Source: Panaeolus papilionaceus
Lineage: Eukaryota; Basidiomycota; Agaricomycetes; Agaricales
NCBI GenBank assembly: GCA_015501605.1
Contig: JADNRZ010000027.1
Coordinates: forward strand, 248,001 to 312,000
Length of the DNA: 64,000 nucleotides
Reading direction: 5' to 3'
Shown: positions 22,582 to 36,604 of the stretch, one piece after another
How the letters are laid out: each line of letters begins with the position of its first letter
Position numbering within the stretch: the stretch's first letter is position 1
Program-made: the position numbers and the translations under genes
The notes under the pieces: model-generated
Databases searched by the model: none
The model's input: only the letters and a program-made list of their open reading frames with translations
What the model was told of the DNA's origin: nothing

Positions 22582-25500
22582 TCATGAGGTTTGACCGGTG
22601 TGAGCATCGCCACCACCTGTTGATGGACCAGGAGTTGCCTGCTTCCACGACCCGTTCCCTTTGTTAGGGGCATTTTGAAGCTTCCTTTGAGTTTTTACGG
22701 GCAACGGCATAGCTGGAACAACTTGGTGCTCTACGATGCTTCGTGGTTGAGGCAGTAAAAATTGTGAACGCGATAACGGGCTCAAATTAGCGGCCTGAGA
22801 TGCCGCAGAGGGTTGTGAGTGGTAATCCCCCACAGATTCGCTGCGAGGTGTGGATGAAGCTACCAAGTTGTGAGTGTAAGAATAGAATAAATCGAGTGAA
22901 AAAATGAGCGACGAACCTCGAGCAGAGTGCTCCCGCTCCAAGGCAGCCAATCTTTTCTTCAAAGTCTCCACTTCTGACATCTCCTCGTATTTGCGTCGCC
23001 TCGTCTTTGACTTGGATCTGGACCTTGACCTTGACCGCGACTTTGATCTCTCCCTGCGGTATGGACTGCGGGAGCGATGACGCGAACGTCTTCTGGCGTG
23101 AGCACGGACGGGAGAACGGGAACGAGTTCTTGATCTCCTCCTTGATGGAGAACGATATGACCACCGCCGCCTTTCAGGAGAATAATGTCGAGGACGATAA
23201 CGATCCAGCTCCCTCTCACGTTCGCGGGTCTGATACTTGGACTGAGAAATCCTCAAACGTGCGACTTCATTTTGCATATCCCGCATTTGTCCAAGAAGAG
23301 CGTCGTAGCTGGGTGGTACAGGCGTAGAGTGTCCGTCAGGGGCAACAGAAAGTCGTTCTGTTCCTTCACGGTGGTGGAATTGTGAGCTCCTTGCTCGCTC
23401 CTCCTCAGCCTCGTCATCCTCATCATAGGCACGCTGCTTTCCTTTCCCGACACTCCTGGCTCTCCAGATATCATTCCCCTCATCCTCGTCAACTTCCATC
23501 TGAGCATCCTCATATCCACCTGCGCCACCCGTAAGCTCAATCAAGTCGGCCATATTGCGCATCATAGACAACACAGCCTTTGCAGCGGGATTAGTTGAAA
23601 CTCCGTGTGACGCTGCTCTAAGTGAGGCACTAGGACCTGCCGAGACCGAGGAAGATGAATGATGACGAATGGCGTGCGGTGGTCCCATGGACATTGTGAG
23701 AGGAGCCGTGGGTGCACGGGACCGGAAGGATCGCCCACGATGGAAGGGGGTTGAGATCGATGGCGTGAACCCGCCAGCACCGAGCTGCGGTGAAGGTGCG
23801 ACATCATGGTGATGAGCACGCTGCTCAGGTGGTTGGAAAGTGGTAGCTGAAGATGCAGTAACGAATGAGGCGATGGAATTGGTCGTGAGTGGCGGTGGGA
23901 GAGGTTGAAGTGGCGAGAGGATCTGGTTCATAGCTTGAACTGTGGGGGAGGACATCAAAGGCACATCTGCGATCACTTGAGGCTCAGAGACGATGCCGTT
24001 GGGTGCAGGTCTAACGTTCTGAGCAGTTTGATCATCCTTTTCAAGGTCAATGACAGTTGGAGCGGTCAACATCGGTGCGACAGTTTGAACTCCCATATCA
24101 CACGAGATCTTATCAGCCACGTGAGCGGACTCAGTAGCCGACTCTGATTGAACTCCAGAATCAACAAGAACGCGTTCATCGTCCTTCTGCATCTCAACAA
24201 CTCTGGATGGTGGTGCGATTGGCTCTGTAGCTGCGTCTGTCTGCGTAACTGCATCCGCAAGATTTCGGGTAGGTTTTGGTGGGACTGCCTTCTCAACAAC
24301 TGGAACCTGCGTCTGGTTGGCTTCCACTTGAGACCCAAAGCGGTTGTATACAAGTTCCAAAACCGATGCAATTCTCTCGCTGCGAGCTTCCAGTGTGCGG
24401 CGGGCAGTAGGTAGTACCGGTGCTGGAGAATGAGAAGGAGGTGTAGATGCATGTTGAGTTGGTCGAGTTTGAACAATGGGTTGAGCTTCTGGCAACTTCA
24501 CGGGAACAGCCTCGGGAACAGTGGCTTGGGGTTCAACAGGAGCAGGAGCAGGAGCAGCAGCCGGTGATGGTACAAGAAGAGGAACAGGTGCGTCAGTTCC
24601 ACTCTTCGCCGTCTCAACACCTTGAGGTGTATGGTCCTCCTGGTCGCTGTAATCCTTCAAGAACGAATCCCAATCAACATCAACGTCCATAGCTTCAGGT
24701 GATCGATTTCCAATGACTGGGAGATCAACGTAGATTGGGACAGAGAATGGGTATGAAGAAATCGTGGAGGGTGGAGGAGCAGGGACTGAGGATTGGGCGG
24801 GAGTGACGGTGACAGTGGGAAGGGGTCCTGATTCCATGACTGGGCCAGCTGGAGCAGAGGTAGGGGTGGTCGTTGAAGAAAGGGAAACAGCTAGAGGAAC
24901 CTCATTGGCGCTAGGTGCCTCAGGAGACTCTTTGGGGAGTGCAGGGTGCGCAGGAGTCAGACCTGCAGCAACAGCAGGTGATCCCGCGTCCTCGGTCGCG
25001 TCCCACATGTCAACGTCGCGAGGGTTTGATGAGACGTCCTTTTCCTTGCCCTTCCCACTGGTCGCAGCAGGCGTAGCCGAAGCTGTAGACGGTTCGGAGC
25101 GAGACGTAGAACCATGAGAAACATAAACAGGCTCCCCCAAGTCCTTCTGCTCTGGCTCACCAGGCAAACCACGCACAACCATCTCAGCAGCCTCTCTCTT
25201 CTGTTTCGCAGTCTCCAGCGCCTTGACGTGCCACTCATGCATCGGGGTCCCCTCCTTGTTCTTGAACCACTTCAGGTTCTTGGAAGCGAACTCCTCAGCA
25301 TAAATCGCGTCAGCGAGGGCTTGCTCAGCGACCATACGAGGTGAAGACATTGCGGCCGGGTACGAATGGCCATATACGATGGATGGATTCGGCCTCTTCT
25401 TTGCCTCACGTTCCTGTCGTTTCTGTAGATTCGCAGCTGCGGTTTTCTCTCGTTGAATCTTCAACGCTTGGGCTTTTACCTCACGCTCCGCTGCTTCTTT

Positions 25501-28500
25501 TAGTCTGCGCATGTTTTCTTCAGAGAGAACAGGATGAGAAAGTGATGCTGGGTAGGACACGGCACTGGCAAGTGGGACGGTGGCAGGATTGGCATTCGTC
25601 GTAGGGGGTGATGCCACAGCGGTTTGAGACAAAACGTCTGACGGTTGGAATGGCATGAACTCGGCGTTATGCTGAAGATTGTGATCGTCATCCGACGCTC
25701 GGCTCGGGCGAGTTTCTATGAAAAAACAGTTATTATTGCATCACAAAATGCAAAGGGCGTTCCATACCTTTTGGGGTTGTGCTGGGCTCATCAGATTTGG
25801 ACGCTGAAGGCTGAGACGCAGTTGAAGCTGGAATTTTGGACGAGGTCAGTAAGCTATTAAAGTTTCAAGCAAAGTAAACGAACCTTGTGTGACACCATTA
25901 GTAACGCTTGATCCGGGGAAGTACACTTGCACATAAGACCCAGCTGCAGGCAAAGGAGGGGGTAGGGGAGGCAAGTTTGGAGACGGTGGGCGAAGCGGGG
26001 CAGCCTTTGATGGAGATACCAGGGCAGGGGCCAACTTCGGCGAAGTTGGGCGTCTAGTAGTCTCTGTCATGATTGGCGCCTCTGTCGGCACCAAGGGACT
26101 GGGTTTAAGCTTGAGAGGCTCCGTATTTGTCACTGTTGTCTGCTTCGCAGGCACAGCGATAGACGCCGAAGAAGCTGAAGGGACTTGTGTACGTCCCACC
26201 GTCAATGGAGCGGACGATGTAGGCTGGGTGACTTGAGTGATGATTTGCGCGGCTGTAGTTGCAGATGTAGCAGGGGTACTAGGACCTTCAAGGCGCGCTT
26301 TCTTGCTCGCTGGAGCTGATTCTCCGATCGCCTTCTCAGGAGCTTTGCCCTTTCCTTTATGCTTGTCATCCACCTCCTTCTCCTTGACTTTCTCTTGCGA
26401 CGAAACCTCGAGATCCTTCTCCCTCTTTCTCTTCTTATCGGTCTGGGCAATGCTTGGACCAACCGTCGTCAAACCTGAGGTAGATGTGGAAGTGGAAGCG
26501 GTGGTCGCAGTCTAAGAATCCTACATCAGAATATGACTCTTCAATTATGAAGGGTTTACTCACAGATTCAACGCGCTTCATAGCACCACTAGCGGGAGTA
26601 GTAGGAGCGGGAGTAACCTAAAAAGGAGCAATTAATAAAGAAAACCCTTAATATCTGTGCGAAAAAACATACTTTTGCGCTCTTCGAAGACGACGACGCA
26701 CTCGCATTACCACTCACACTCGACGAACCCCTTGCGCTCCTTATCCCTGCCACCCTCTGCCTCTTCGCAACAGGCTGAACAGGTTCCTCAGGCTCATAAT
26801 CACTATCCTCCTCATCCTCACTCGAAGAGGACTCAGGGGACGAAGACAACGACGACTCTGATCCATCTCCCGCACCATTCGCTCTCCCTAACCCAGTCCT
26901 CGAAATGGCCTTCTTCACTTCCTCCTCACTCGACTCTTCCTCTTCCTGTGGTCCATCATCATTTGAATCACCCCCCTCATCAGAACCGGACGACTCGGAA
27001 CTCGACGAGATGACCCGCTTTGGGGGAGGTCTTCCACCGGTGCTCTTCCGAGAGACTTGTTGGAGGTGCATAGGACGACCTGATACCCTGCGGCGAGCAG
27101 TGATCGTAGTTCGTCGAGTAGAAGCAGGAGCGGAAAGAACGACGGGATCCTCAGTCAACGTTTTCCCAGGAGACGAAGGAGCGCCGACAACAGGCTTGGT
27201 GACAGCAGGAGTGGGAGTCGAAGAGGTGGTAGGTTTAGGTGTAGTCTCTTTTGCCCTAGCCTCCTTCTCTGCAGGAGTAGATTTAGCCGGATTGATGGGC
27301 TCCAACGTCCCCGTAGCAAGCGCCGTCTTCCTCGCATCCGCAAGCTCTGCAAACCTCTGAGCATACGCACTATCCCCCTCCGGATCCTTCGCCGGCTCAG
27401 GCTGAGGTGTAGCCTTGGGCGTTGTCGTCTTCTCCACCACATTCTCAATCGAGGGCTTCGGCAACTCCAACTTCTTCACCTCGACACTCTCATCCTGAAT
27501 GATAGGCTTCTGAGCTGCACGTGGCGTCGACGCAGTTGACGAAATCGACATGGGCGAGAGCGAGGGTGAGGGCGGGATCACACCATCGTCGTCGATCTGC
27601 GTAGTGATAGGCGGAGGCGTCTTCTTCTTGATTGGAGCAACTGCGATGGTAGACGCCGTCACAGGCGTCGGTACTGGAGGAAGAACAGGGGTAGCCACTT
27701 TCATGGGCACAGGCGCAGGCTTAACACCCTGAGTCGTAGGCAGGGGTGTAAACATTGACGCAGCAGCTACCGAAACAGGCATCGCAGATCCATTCGCAGG
27801 TTTCGCCCTCGTCTCCTCGCCAGCCTTCTTCGCCTCGTCTCCCATCCTCACATCACCCATCTCATCAAGCAAAATAGGATTATCCACATCCCTCCCTACA
27901 CCCCCACCTCTAAAGAACGCAATAACCTCCTCGACCATCTCTTTCTTGATCTGCAAGCCTTGAGCATCGGAAGTAGCATGCTGGATCGTAGATGGCGTGA
28001 AAGGCTGCGTGGTGGCGCTAGTTGACGTGGACGTGATAGTAGCAACAGGAGTAGAAGTGGTAGTAGGAATAGAAGGCGGAGGTGTCGATGTAGAAGTAGA
28101 TGAAACTGAAACAGCCCCACCAACACTAAAAAGAGCACGCATCGTCTCAGTCGCAGTGCCGGGTGTAGTCGCTTTGGTTGCAGTGGAAGGTGTAGGTCTG
28201 TTCGTCGCAGGCGCAACCGCAGGAGGAGCCTGAACAGGTTTATCGACAACCATCGCATCAGAGGCTTGCTCAGGTTTATCGACAACCATCGCATTAGGCG
28301 ACTTGACCTGATTCGACGCGGCAGCAGCAGAGACGTTGATTGTCGCTCTCGCTGCAGCAGGTGTTGCATTCGAAGCAGCAGGTTTCACAGCGCTCGCACT
28401 GGGGGTCAAAGCAGGAGTAGCAACAGCAGAGGTTTTCATAGCTGCCACTTCCTTCCCCACCTCTTTCTCTTTCTCCTTCGCCCTGCCACCCCCAACTGCA

Positions 28501-31500
28501 TTCGCTGACTTGTTATTCTTCGGACTCGTCTTCGCCGGCGTTCCTGTACTATTGCTCTTCGTAGGACTCGCACTCCCATTGCCACTTTTCGTAGGGCTAG
28601 AACTCGCGCGTTTCGCTTTACACGTCGGACAGTACCATTTTCCACGCGGGGCGTTGGAGATGTGGACGCATCGCATGTGGTACTATAGAAAAAGCATAAG
28701 TGGGTTAGTAATTGTATCCAGATTGAGGGAATACGCGACAAAAATGACAAGAAATAAGATAAGAGAGAAAGATACCCACCCACTGCGGATCACACCCCTC
28801 CTCCTCGCACATAATCATCTTCCCCCACCCCTCCCCTCGACACGTACAATAATCCTCCTCATTCTTCGCCTTCCTGCTCGCTCTCGCTTTCTTCTCTTTC
28901 TCCTTGCCCTCATTTTTCTTCTCTTCTTTCTCTTTCTCTTTGCCCTTGACTTTCCTCTCTTTCTCTTTCTCCTTCTCCTTCTCCTTCTCCTTCTCCTTCT
29001 CCTTCTCCTTCTCCTCCTTCTCTTTTTCCTTCGCTTTCTTTTCCTTCTCCTCCTCTTTTTCCTTCGCCTTCTTTTCCTTTTCCTCCTTCGCTTTCCGATC
29101 CCCTTCCTCCTTCGCTTTCCGTTCGCTTTCCTCCTTCACTTTCTGTTCCTCCTTCGCTTTCTGTTCCTCCCTCGCTTTCTGCTCCCCCTTCGCTTTCTGC
29201 TCCTCCTTCGCTTTCCGTTCCTTTTCCTCCTTTTCCTGCTCTTTCTCCTCATCCTTCTTGTCCTCTTTCACAAGTTCCCCTTCCTCCTCTTCCTCCCTCC
29301 TATCAACATCCATCTTATCCCCCGCCTCAATCATCTTAACCGCACCCTCCCCTGTCCCTGCCTCAATCGCTCTCACGCCACCCACCCCCGCACTCGCAAC
29401 TGCACCCTTCCCAACCTCCCCATTAATCTCCTTGATCTCCCTATCACTCAACCACCTCCACACACCCGTATCACCCATAAGCGCAAGCCCATACGTAAAC
29501 TCCTGAGCCGTCAAGCCATTCGTGACTTCCTCTTTTGTGAGGCTGAACCCTTTGTGTCCCCTGTAGGCCCATCGTGCCCAATCTATACAAATTAAAAAAT
29601 TAGCATATATGCGCCAAAGACGTCGAAAGATCGAAAGAGACATGAAGAAAAAAGAGGATACCCACCATACTTCAACACATCCTGCTCAACATACTCCTCC
29701 TCCCCAAACTCTCTCCAAAACGCCTCGAGATAATAATCCCCACTCAAAAACCACCGATGATAAAACCTCGTCAACACCCGATCAAACATCTTACACCTCC
29801 ATCCCCTATGCATACCCTTCTCCTCCTCGTCATCCTCCGCACCACTCAACCCCGCACTAGCCGTCCCCGACCCGGCCCCTGCGAGACCCGCGGCGCGCAG
29901 GCCGAGCACTTCCTCCCGTGCAAGCTTAAGCACATCCGGTTCGCCTACTCTCTCCATACCCCTCAGTTCCCCAACCAGCCCCATCAGGCCTCTCCTCCCC
30001 TTCCTCGCGCCTTTATTCTCCCACCTCACCCCGCCCTCCCTCTTCGCCTCTCTCGCTTTTCTAAACAAGTGCTGACACAGTCTACACAGATGCACGATAT
30101 CAAACCTACACTCTTCCCAGTCCCGATCCGGGTTCTGCGCTTCGAGCGAGATTTTAAGACTATCCCACTGCATCTTCGCCACGAATAATAGCGGGATCCT
30201 ATACGCGCGAGGGAGAATAATCTCATCGTCATCATCGTCCTCTCCTTCGTCACTTCCGTCCTTGCCCTTCTGCTTCTGCCTCTGCTTCTCCTTCGATTTC
30301 CCCTTGCCCTCCTCATCAATCTCACACCCCTCATACCTCTCCTTCGCTCCATCCACGCCACAGTCCTTAGAGCCCACGACGGCAGGAACAAGGCTCACGT
30401 TCTTTACTTTGAAAAGCGGAACCGTACCCGCCTCGCGTGAGGGAATACTAAAGGCCTTGTGGCACAGATACTGGATGAGCTCAGACTGCGACCAGTCTTC
30501 GCGTTTGACATAGGCGAGCTCGTCGGGGTGCTTCCAGGGCGGATTGTTGGAGTCGGAGTCGTTGGTGTTGGCGTTGGATGGATTGGAATTAGATGCGGTG
30601 TAGTTGGTGTCGTTAGTCGCTGAAGAGGCATTAGGGGCAGCGGACGTAGCATTATTCGACGCAGAGGCGGTATTCGCCGAATGAGAAGGAGGATCGACGT
30701 TCATAGCATCACCAGCCACCGAAGCCGAGGTCAAATTTGAAGACTTCGCCATCACTGTCGTCGTCGTAACTGGTGTTGTCGAAGTTACCCCATTCATCGA
30801 TGGCCTCTCCTCCTTCTCTTTTTCCTTGCCATCCTTCTCCTTCCTCTCCTTCTCTTTCACATCCTTCCTCTCCTTCTCTCTCTCCTTGCCCTTGCCCTCC
30901 ATCGGCGTCCCCTTCCGGCTAACCACAATCGTATCTTCATCCACAACCATCTTGCTCTCCTTCTCCTTCTCCCTCTCCCGCTCCTTGCCATCTCGCTTCT
31001 TCTCCCTCTCCTTCGCTTTCTCCCCTTCCTTGACCCTCTCTTTCCCCTTCTCTCCCTCCCTCTCCTTCTCTTTCTTCTTCATCACACTCGCACTCTCCCC
31101 TGCAGCACCCGACGGCCTCGGTTTTCCAATCTTCACAGGCGACGTCCTTCCACTCGCCGATGGCTCTTTCACAGGCGACACCCTCCCACTCGCACCAGTA
31201 GAAGCCTTCACAGGCGACACCCTCCCGCCCACACTGGCACTCGCACTGGCACTGCTGCTGCTCGCACCGACTCCATAAGTCCTCGCAGGAATCGAAACAG
31301 TAACATGACTCGTCGAACGGCCCGTCGTTGCCGTCGACTTGGTCGTGCCTGCTGCAGAGGTGGACTTGGTCGTGCCTGGTGTAGAGGTGGACTTTGCGGT
31401 ACCTAGCGTATTTGTCGACTTCGCATTGGCATTGGAGGCCCCCGGTGTATTCATCGACTTCACCGTAGCCGGTGTCGACTTGACCGTCGCAGGCGTCGAC

Positions 31501-33971
31501 GAAGCCGAAACCTTAGAACCGGACGCTCCTTTAGCTGAAGGTTTCGCCGAGCTAGGCGTCGATGCCGTCTTCCCAACTCCTGGCATCACACCAGCCTTGG
31601 ACGTTCCCTGCTCAGGCGGCAAAATCCAACCGGAATGCATAATAGGCTTGTCCGAGCCCGTCGCAGTCGTAGCTTGCGCCGTCCCGGGTGTTGTTGTTGA
31701 TGATCCCGCTCCTCCAGTCCCCGATCCCGATCCCGCTGCTCCAGTCGCCGCCGATCCAGTCCCTATTCGTCCAAAACCAAAACCATCAACTTTCTTTTCT
31801 CGAATTTTAGATTTAAACATATTCCCAAACCCACCCATTGAACTCGTTTTTACACTTCCTCCCGATGGCCCCGTTGTTGTAGGTGTCGTCGTCGGTCTTC
31901 CTCCTCCACTCGCTGCTGCTGCTGCCAATGTCGGTCCACTCATCCCCGCTGCTGAAGTTCCAGGCACCGGTATCGCCGTCGCCCCACTACTCGTTCCACT
32001 CGTAGATGAACTCATCAAAAAAGCCTGAATCGTATCCCTCGCCTTCGTATTCTTCTTCTTGCCTTTCTCTTTCTCCTTATCACCGTCCGTCTTCTCGCTC
32101 GTATCAGTCTTCTTCCCGTTCGTGCTTGCGTTAGTCGTACTCGTGATGGTCCCGTCTCCGCTCTGCTCGTGACTCGTCTTCACCTTCTTGCGCACCCGCT
32201 TCGGCTTCGGCTTTTCCGGGCTCGTTTTTTCCTTCTCTGGGCCCTTCGCTTTCTCCTTGGCCGCAACCTTCTCCTTGCCCGAACCCGTCACACTTGATGA
32301 AGTAGCTGCAGGCGTCGTAGTAGCTAAATTAGCTGTAGACGTTGAGTTAGCGGGATTCGTTCCTGGAACAACAGTTTGAGCATTTTTGGTTGGAAAAATT
32401 TAGGGGCGAAGTAAAAACAACATAGGATAAGACAAGATGAAAATTTAGGAATGAAAGCAAAAACCGCAAGAGGGTAAAAAATAAATGGAACATCAACAAC
32501 GAAAAAACCAGAGAACAACGGACGAAATTTATCAACAAGAAAATCAATCACTCACCACTATACCCCGTCGAATAACCCGGCACAGAATACGCACCCAATC
32601 GACTATAATAATCCCCCGTCGGATAAGAATTAGGCGGCCCTTGAAACCCCAACCCAAGCGGCTCAACAGTAGGATACAAAGGCTCTCCCGCTCTATTCAC
32701 AATAACGTAGCCCTCCCCGCTCGGATGCGGCACCGTATAGCGTTCTCCTGGTACTGAAATATTATGGTCAAATGGAGGACCAGAACTCGAGTTGGCAGCA
32801 GCAGCGGCTTCAGCGTGATACTGAGCAGATGCAGATGCGGCCCAGCCTTGGATGATGGATTGCTGTATCGCTTGAATGGAGCGTTGGAAGGGTGTTAGAT
32901 ATTCAGTGGCGGTGTACCAAGGCGGGATTCCAAAACCTGGTGTTGGAGTGGAAGTAGAAGTAGAGGGCGGGGGTGGATTTGTAAGAGGTGGAGTTGAAGT
33001 TGAAGGTGGTTGGTCTGTGGGTGCCGACGTAGACGTGGAAGCCGAGGAAGAAGAGGTAGCAACGTCTCTTATTGCAGCTGCAATGGCGGCGGTGGTGATG
33101 ACAGTCGGCGCAATAGCTAACGTATGCCCCGAATTCGTCGCCCCAAATGACTTGTCAGAGTTTAAATCCAATCCGGGGTTGGTGGATGGGAGCAGAGTCT
33201 GATGAGACTGATGAGCGGTGGGTTGAGGCGTGTTTGGAGTTGCCAGCTGACCAAATTAAAAAAGGGAAAGATGAGTAAGTGAATTGATTGCGAAAAGGCG
33301 TGGCGTGGCAAGAAAGAGGAAAGAGACAGACAGGGAGACGGAAGGAAGGAAAGGAAAGAGAATTACGGGTGTGTTCGGCAATCAAGACAACAAGCTCAAG
33401 GACTCGTTGATGTTTTTGAAGAGCAACGTAGAGAAAGAATGAAAGAATTGTGGTATGGGTGATGAGAAATAAAATGGAAACGTGGCCTTGTCGAGTCCCA
33501 ATTCTCAACTCGAATGAGAGAACGACAAGAATTAAATTTCTTGACTTGATTTGTTGCCCCAGAAGTATTTAAAAAAAGAAACAGAGAAACAGAGAGATAG
33601 AAAAGACACGAGAACGAGATAGAGAAATTGCGTGCGAGAACAGTGAGAGATGGAAGAAAAAAATCAACCTTCTTGCTCGAATCTCGTTCCGTCCGTGCGC
33701 AAAAGGGTGTAACAAACCAAAGGGGAGCGAGCGAAAAACTGACAAGTGCGACAAACAATATGTCTCACGTAATCATATCTCACAGGAGTCATTCGTCCAC
33801 ACACGAATCCCATCCCATCTACCGAGACAACTAACAATGATATAAAAAGAGAAAAAAAAGGAAAGGAAGTAGAGGATGGAACATAACGCCACTTACATTC
33901 ACTGTATTCGAGCTCTGTTGAATCGAATGTTGGTGTTCTTGTCGACGTTCTTCCTGTCCCCGATCAGCCAT
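22582..33971 (-). CDS. Giant PHD-finger protein (about 3,364 aa) with RS-rich C-terminal region
   Basis: Ten exons on the minus strand: 33971-33897, 33246-32556, 32362-29666, 29582-28780, 28682-26673, 26617-26564, 26511-25884, 25827-25768, 25715-22917, 22859-22582. All junctions are GT-AG and phase-consistent and the sum is exactly 3,365 codons. The only clear fold is a PHD zinc finger at about residues 1396-1447 (DYCTC, then MIMCEEEGC, WYHMRCV and KWYCPTC), split by an intron after the conserved Trp; it matches the ING-like Cys4-His-Cys3 pattern and should read histone H3 tails. Before it lies a globular-looking region (about 850-1150) and a long Lys/Glu coiled or single-helix segment. After it come Ser/Thr/Pro/Ala-rich disordered stretches, acidic runs, a helical segment (NMRRLKEAAEREVKAQAL) and an Arg-Ser domain near 3190-3250. 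Likely a nuclear chromatin or RNA-processing scaffold. Confidence 0.85.
28966..29015. repeat. Hexanucleotide CTCCTT microsatellite in the coding sequence
   Basis: About eight tandem copies of TTCTCC on the plus strand encode alternating Lys-Glu on the minus strand within the charged helix ahead of the PHD finger. Imperfect CTTTCT and CTTCGCTTTCTG units extend it on both sides to about 29230. Slippage would change length by whole codons only. Confidence 0.8.
33247..33896 (-). other. Large first intron of the PHD-finger gene
   Basis: A 650-nt intron separates the 25-codon first exon from exon 2, about ten times the local norm. On the coding strand it is very pyrimidine-rich (C/T runs through most of its length). 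I found no splice-supported internal exon. Such a long, T/C-rich first intron could carry regulatory signals, but nothing specific is visible. Confidence 0.6.
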
Positions 33972-36600
33972 CCGCACAGCCCACTGCCACACAGGATACT
34001 AATCTAATGTAGTGATTCAATCTGAGGACCCCTCGAAATCTATATCCCCAGAGGCGAATGTTAAACCCTCTCGCTTGACTTTCCTTCTCAATTCTCGTAA
34101 AAAGTACGCCCGTTTGTCTCCCAATGCTGCCCGCCAAAGTGAGATCGATCGTAGAAAACCCAACTCGAATGCGTGAGCGTGGATATGCGTAGCCGCAGAG
34201 TGAGAACGTGAAGATGTTCAAGTGCGTTGTAAGAGGCGAGGTGAGAGAAGGTCGGAGAAGAAATGGGAAGGATGTTCTTGTCACCACGTCACTTTTTTTG
34301 AATACAATATGTACACACAAAATCAATCAATTTCCCCTTGAATTCATTTCCTCCTTTAGGTTCCAATCTTCAATCCCGTTACTCCCTCCCTTTATTCGTA
34401 TAATATACGCCCTCCGTCCTCCGACTCTTTGTATCTACCCTCCCAACCAACCATAACACAAACAACCGTATCCATCCCAAAGCCCCTTTGATTATAATGC
34501 CACCTGTGACCTTACCTCACCACCTTCCCACATTCACAGAGCATCCGAAAAGGCCTCTCCAGTCCATACCTCTAGACTCGCTCAATTCCACCCAGCTTTG
34601 AACTCTAATATTCATCGCAAACACACACACAATGCAACAAACAACATCCCCTGAGAGTCAAGTGGGTGACACCCGATCCCGGTCGCCATCTCCCCATTCC
34701 ATTGGATTCGACCCACCTTAAATTACCTACCGTGGGAAATTGATCACTTCCTTGGGTTTCCGTCTTACCACGACGAGCAAGCCGAGCGAGGGCGGGGATC
34801 GGGCGGGATGAACTGGGCTGGGGTTGATGTGTTTGTGATAGGGCACGTAGATAGAGCTGTGTGTGGTGAGGAGGGTGGTGATTAGCAGTTGCGTATGTAG
34901 GGAGTAGGATGTAGATGGTAGCTATCGTGTGGCGACGAGTAGGGATATTAGATGTGCCGAACAATCAACGTTTCGTCGCACAATCCGTGACAATCATCAT
35001 TCATTCGTTCATTCAACATTCATATGTTTCTTGGGAAGTATGTAAGGACGGATCCTTGGGTCACCAACCCTACAATTCAACCCATACTCCTCAGCACCCT
35101 AACGTCCTGCTGCAACAACACTGATACGCTCACAATCTTCAAATCACCCGATGGCAGTCCGCCAGGTCCAAGTACTATCCCGACTAGCATAGAATATACA
35201 TACAATACACAAAACGACACTATACCACACATCCAAAATACAGCTCCCAAAATACAACTCCCGAGTCACGAAAGAACGATTCTGAATAAGAGCACGCACA
35301 AACTCTATACCCCCTGTTCAATGACTCAATAAGCTCAATGCCTTACTCATCCTCCGATACCATCCTCCCTCCCTCGCTCAGAGTGTCATTCTTAGACTAT
35401 CTATATTTACTCAAACTCAATAGTAAATACGTTATGTATGACTGCCTCGTGTCTGATGAAGCCGATAACGACACCGTCACATCACATCGCACTGCACCGA
35501 TAGTGTAACATGTGTTTGCAATGAGGCGGGAGCGATGAGTGTAGCTGAAGACGATTATTGGGTGGATGGGTGGATGTTACATCGCTGGATCGCATCGTGC
35601 TCACTCTGAGGATCATGAATCAAGGCAGTAACACTTGCATCTTATCTTGTTGACTAGTCTCTAAGCCTCTTCTACCATATAAACCGTGATCAACACTCTG
35701 TGTAACGATACACGTTAGTTCGTCAAAGGTCTAGTTGAGCTTCTCATTATCCGGAATCCAATATGTAGGTATGTGCACCCCACTCCCCTACCCTCATATC
35801 AACGTTGACTCTCCAGCCTCGACACCTGCCCATGTTCATGTTCAAGTCGTGACTCAACTCGCCATGATCAGATCCAATTAACCAGCGTACAACCCCACTT
35901 GACACAAGGGCGACGAGGCGACACGGTGGATAGGGCGCCACACACCCAGAATATCGTGTTCATGCTCGACTTTACATCTCCATCATGGGTCAGACACAAT
36001 GCATCCACCGAACCCAGGGTAGTAAGCAGCACATTATCAGATGCCCGTGCAAGGTATGTTAAATAGACTTCAAGCATAGATTCGACATACATACATAGTA
36101 TCAACGGCTCACAACGTCCAGCCCATGGGCATCTTACTCGCATCTCCTTCAAGTCCTCCCGCCCAACCCAACGACACCAGTGGTGCAGTGACACGCCGTT
36201 ATATATCGCCCACGATGCAAGACGATGTGGTGCCGAATCGGCAACAGGAGAGGGTTTGATGGCAATGATGGCATCATCTTGTCCCTTCCCATGCCCTCCT
36301 CAATTCATGATCGCGGTCGACTATCCATTTGTTCCTCACTCAAGTTACATCGACATACATTACCTACAGGGTTCCTCATCCTCAATTTAAAATTCTAGTA
36401 ACTGTCTAAGTGGTTGCTCTCGTGTACTGTGAACCGCATCATATGGCTGACATTAGTGTGATGATGAATTTGAGCATGACCAATGTGATTTTCGAGACGA
36501 TGTATGTATGTAATAGCTACAGCAGGCTCCTCATAAAATATAAGAGTATAATAAAAACGAGTCCAACTCTTGACTTCATCCAAATAGATAAATCCAATAT
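33972..36600. other. Upstream region of the PHD-finger gene, no supported gene
   Basis: The 5' flank of the giant gene is C-rich on the plus strand to about 35.4 kb. Minus-strand frames at 34605-34964 and 35747-36194 are low in coding character. No RNA gene was recognised. Confidence 0.45.
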
Positions 36601-36604
36601 CAAA

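Noticed and set aside
28336..29595. 419-codon plus-strand frame of Leu/Phe/Arg-rich residues
   Set aside because: It is the antisense shadow of the Lys/Glu-rich exons of the PHD-finger gene and spans its intron; composition is that of complemented repeat DNA.
31339..32028. 229-codon plus-strand frame
   Set aside because: Antisense of the Ser/Thr/Gly-rich exon 3 of the PHD-finger gene, which has phase-consistent splice support on the minus strand.
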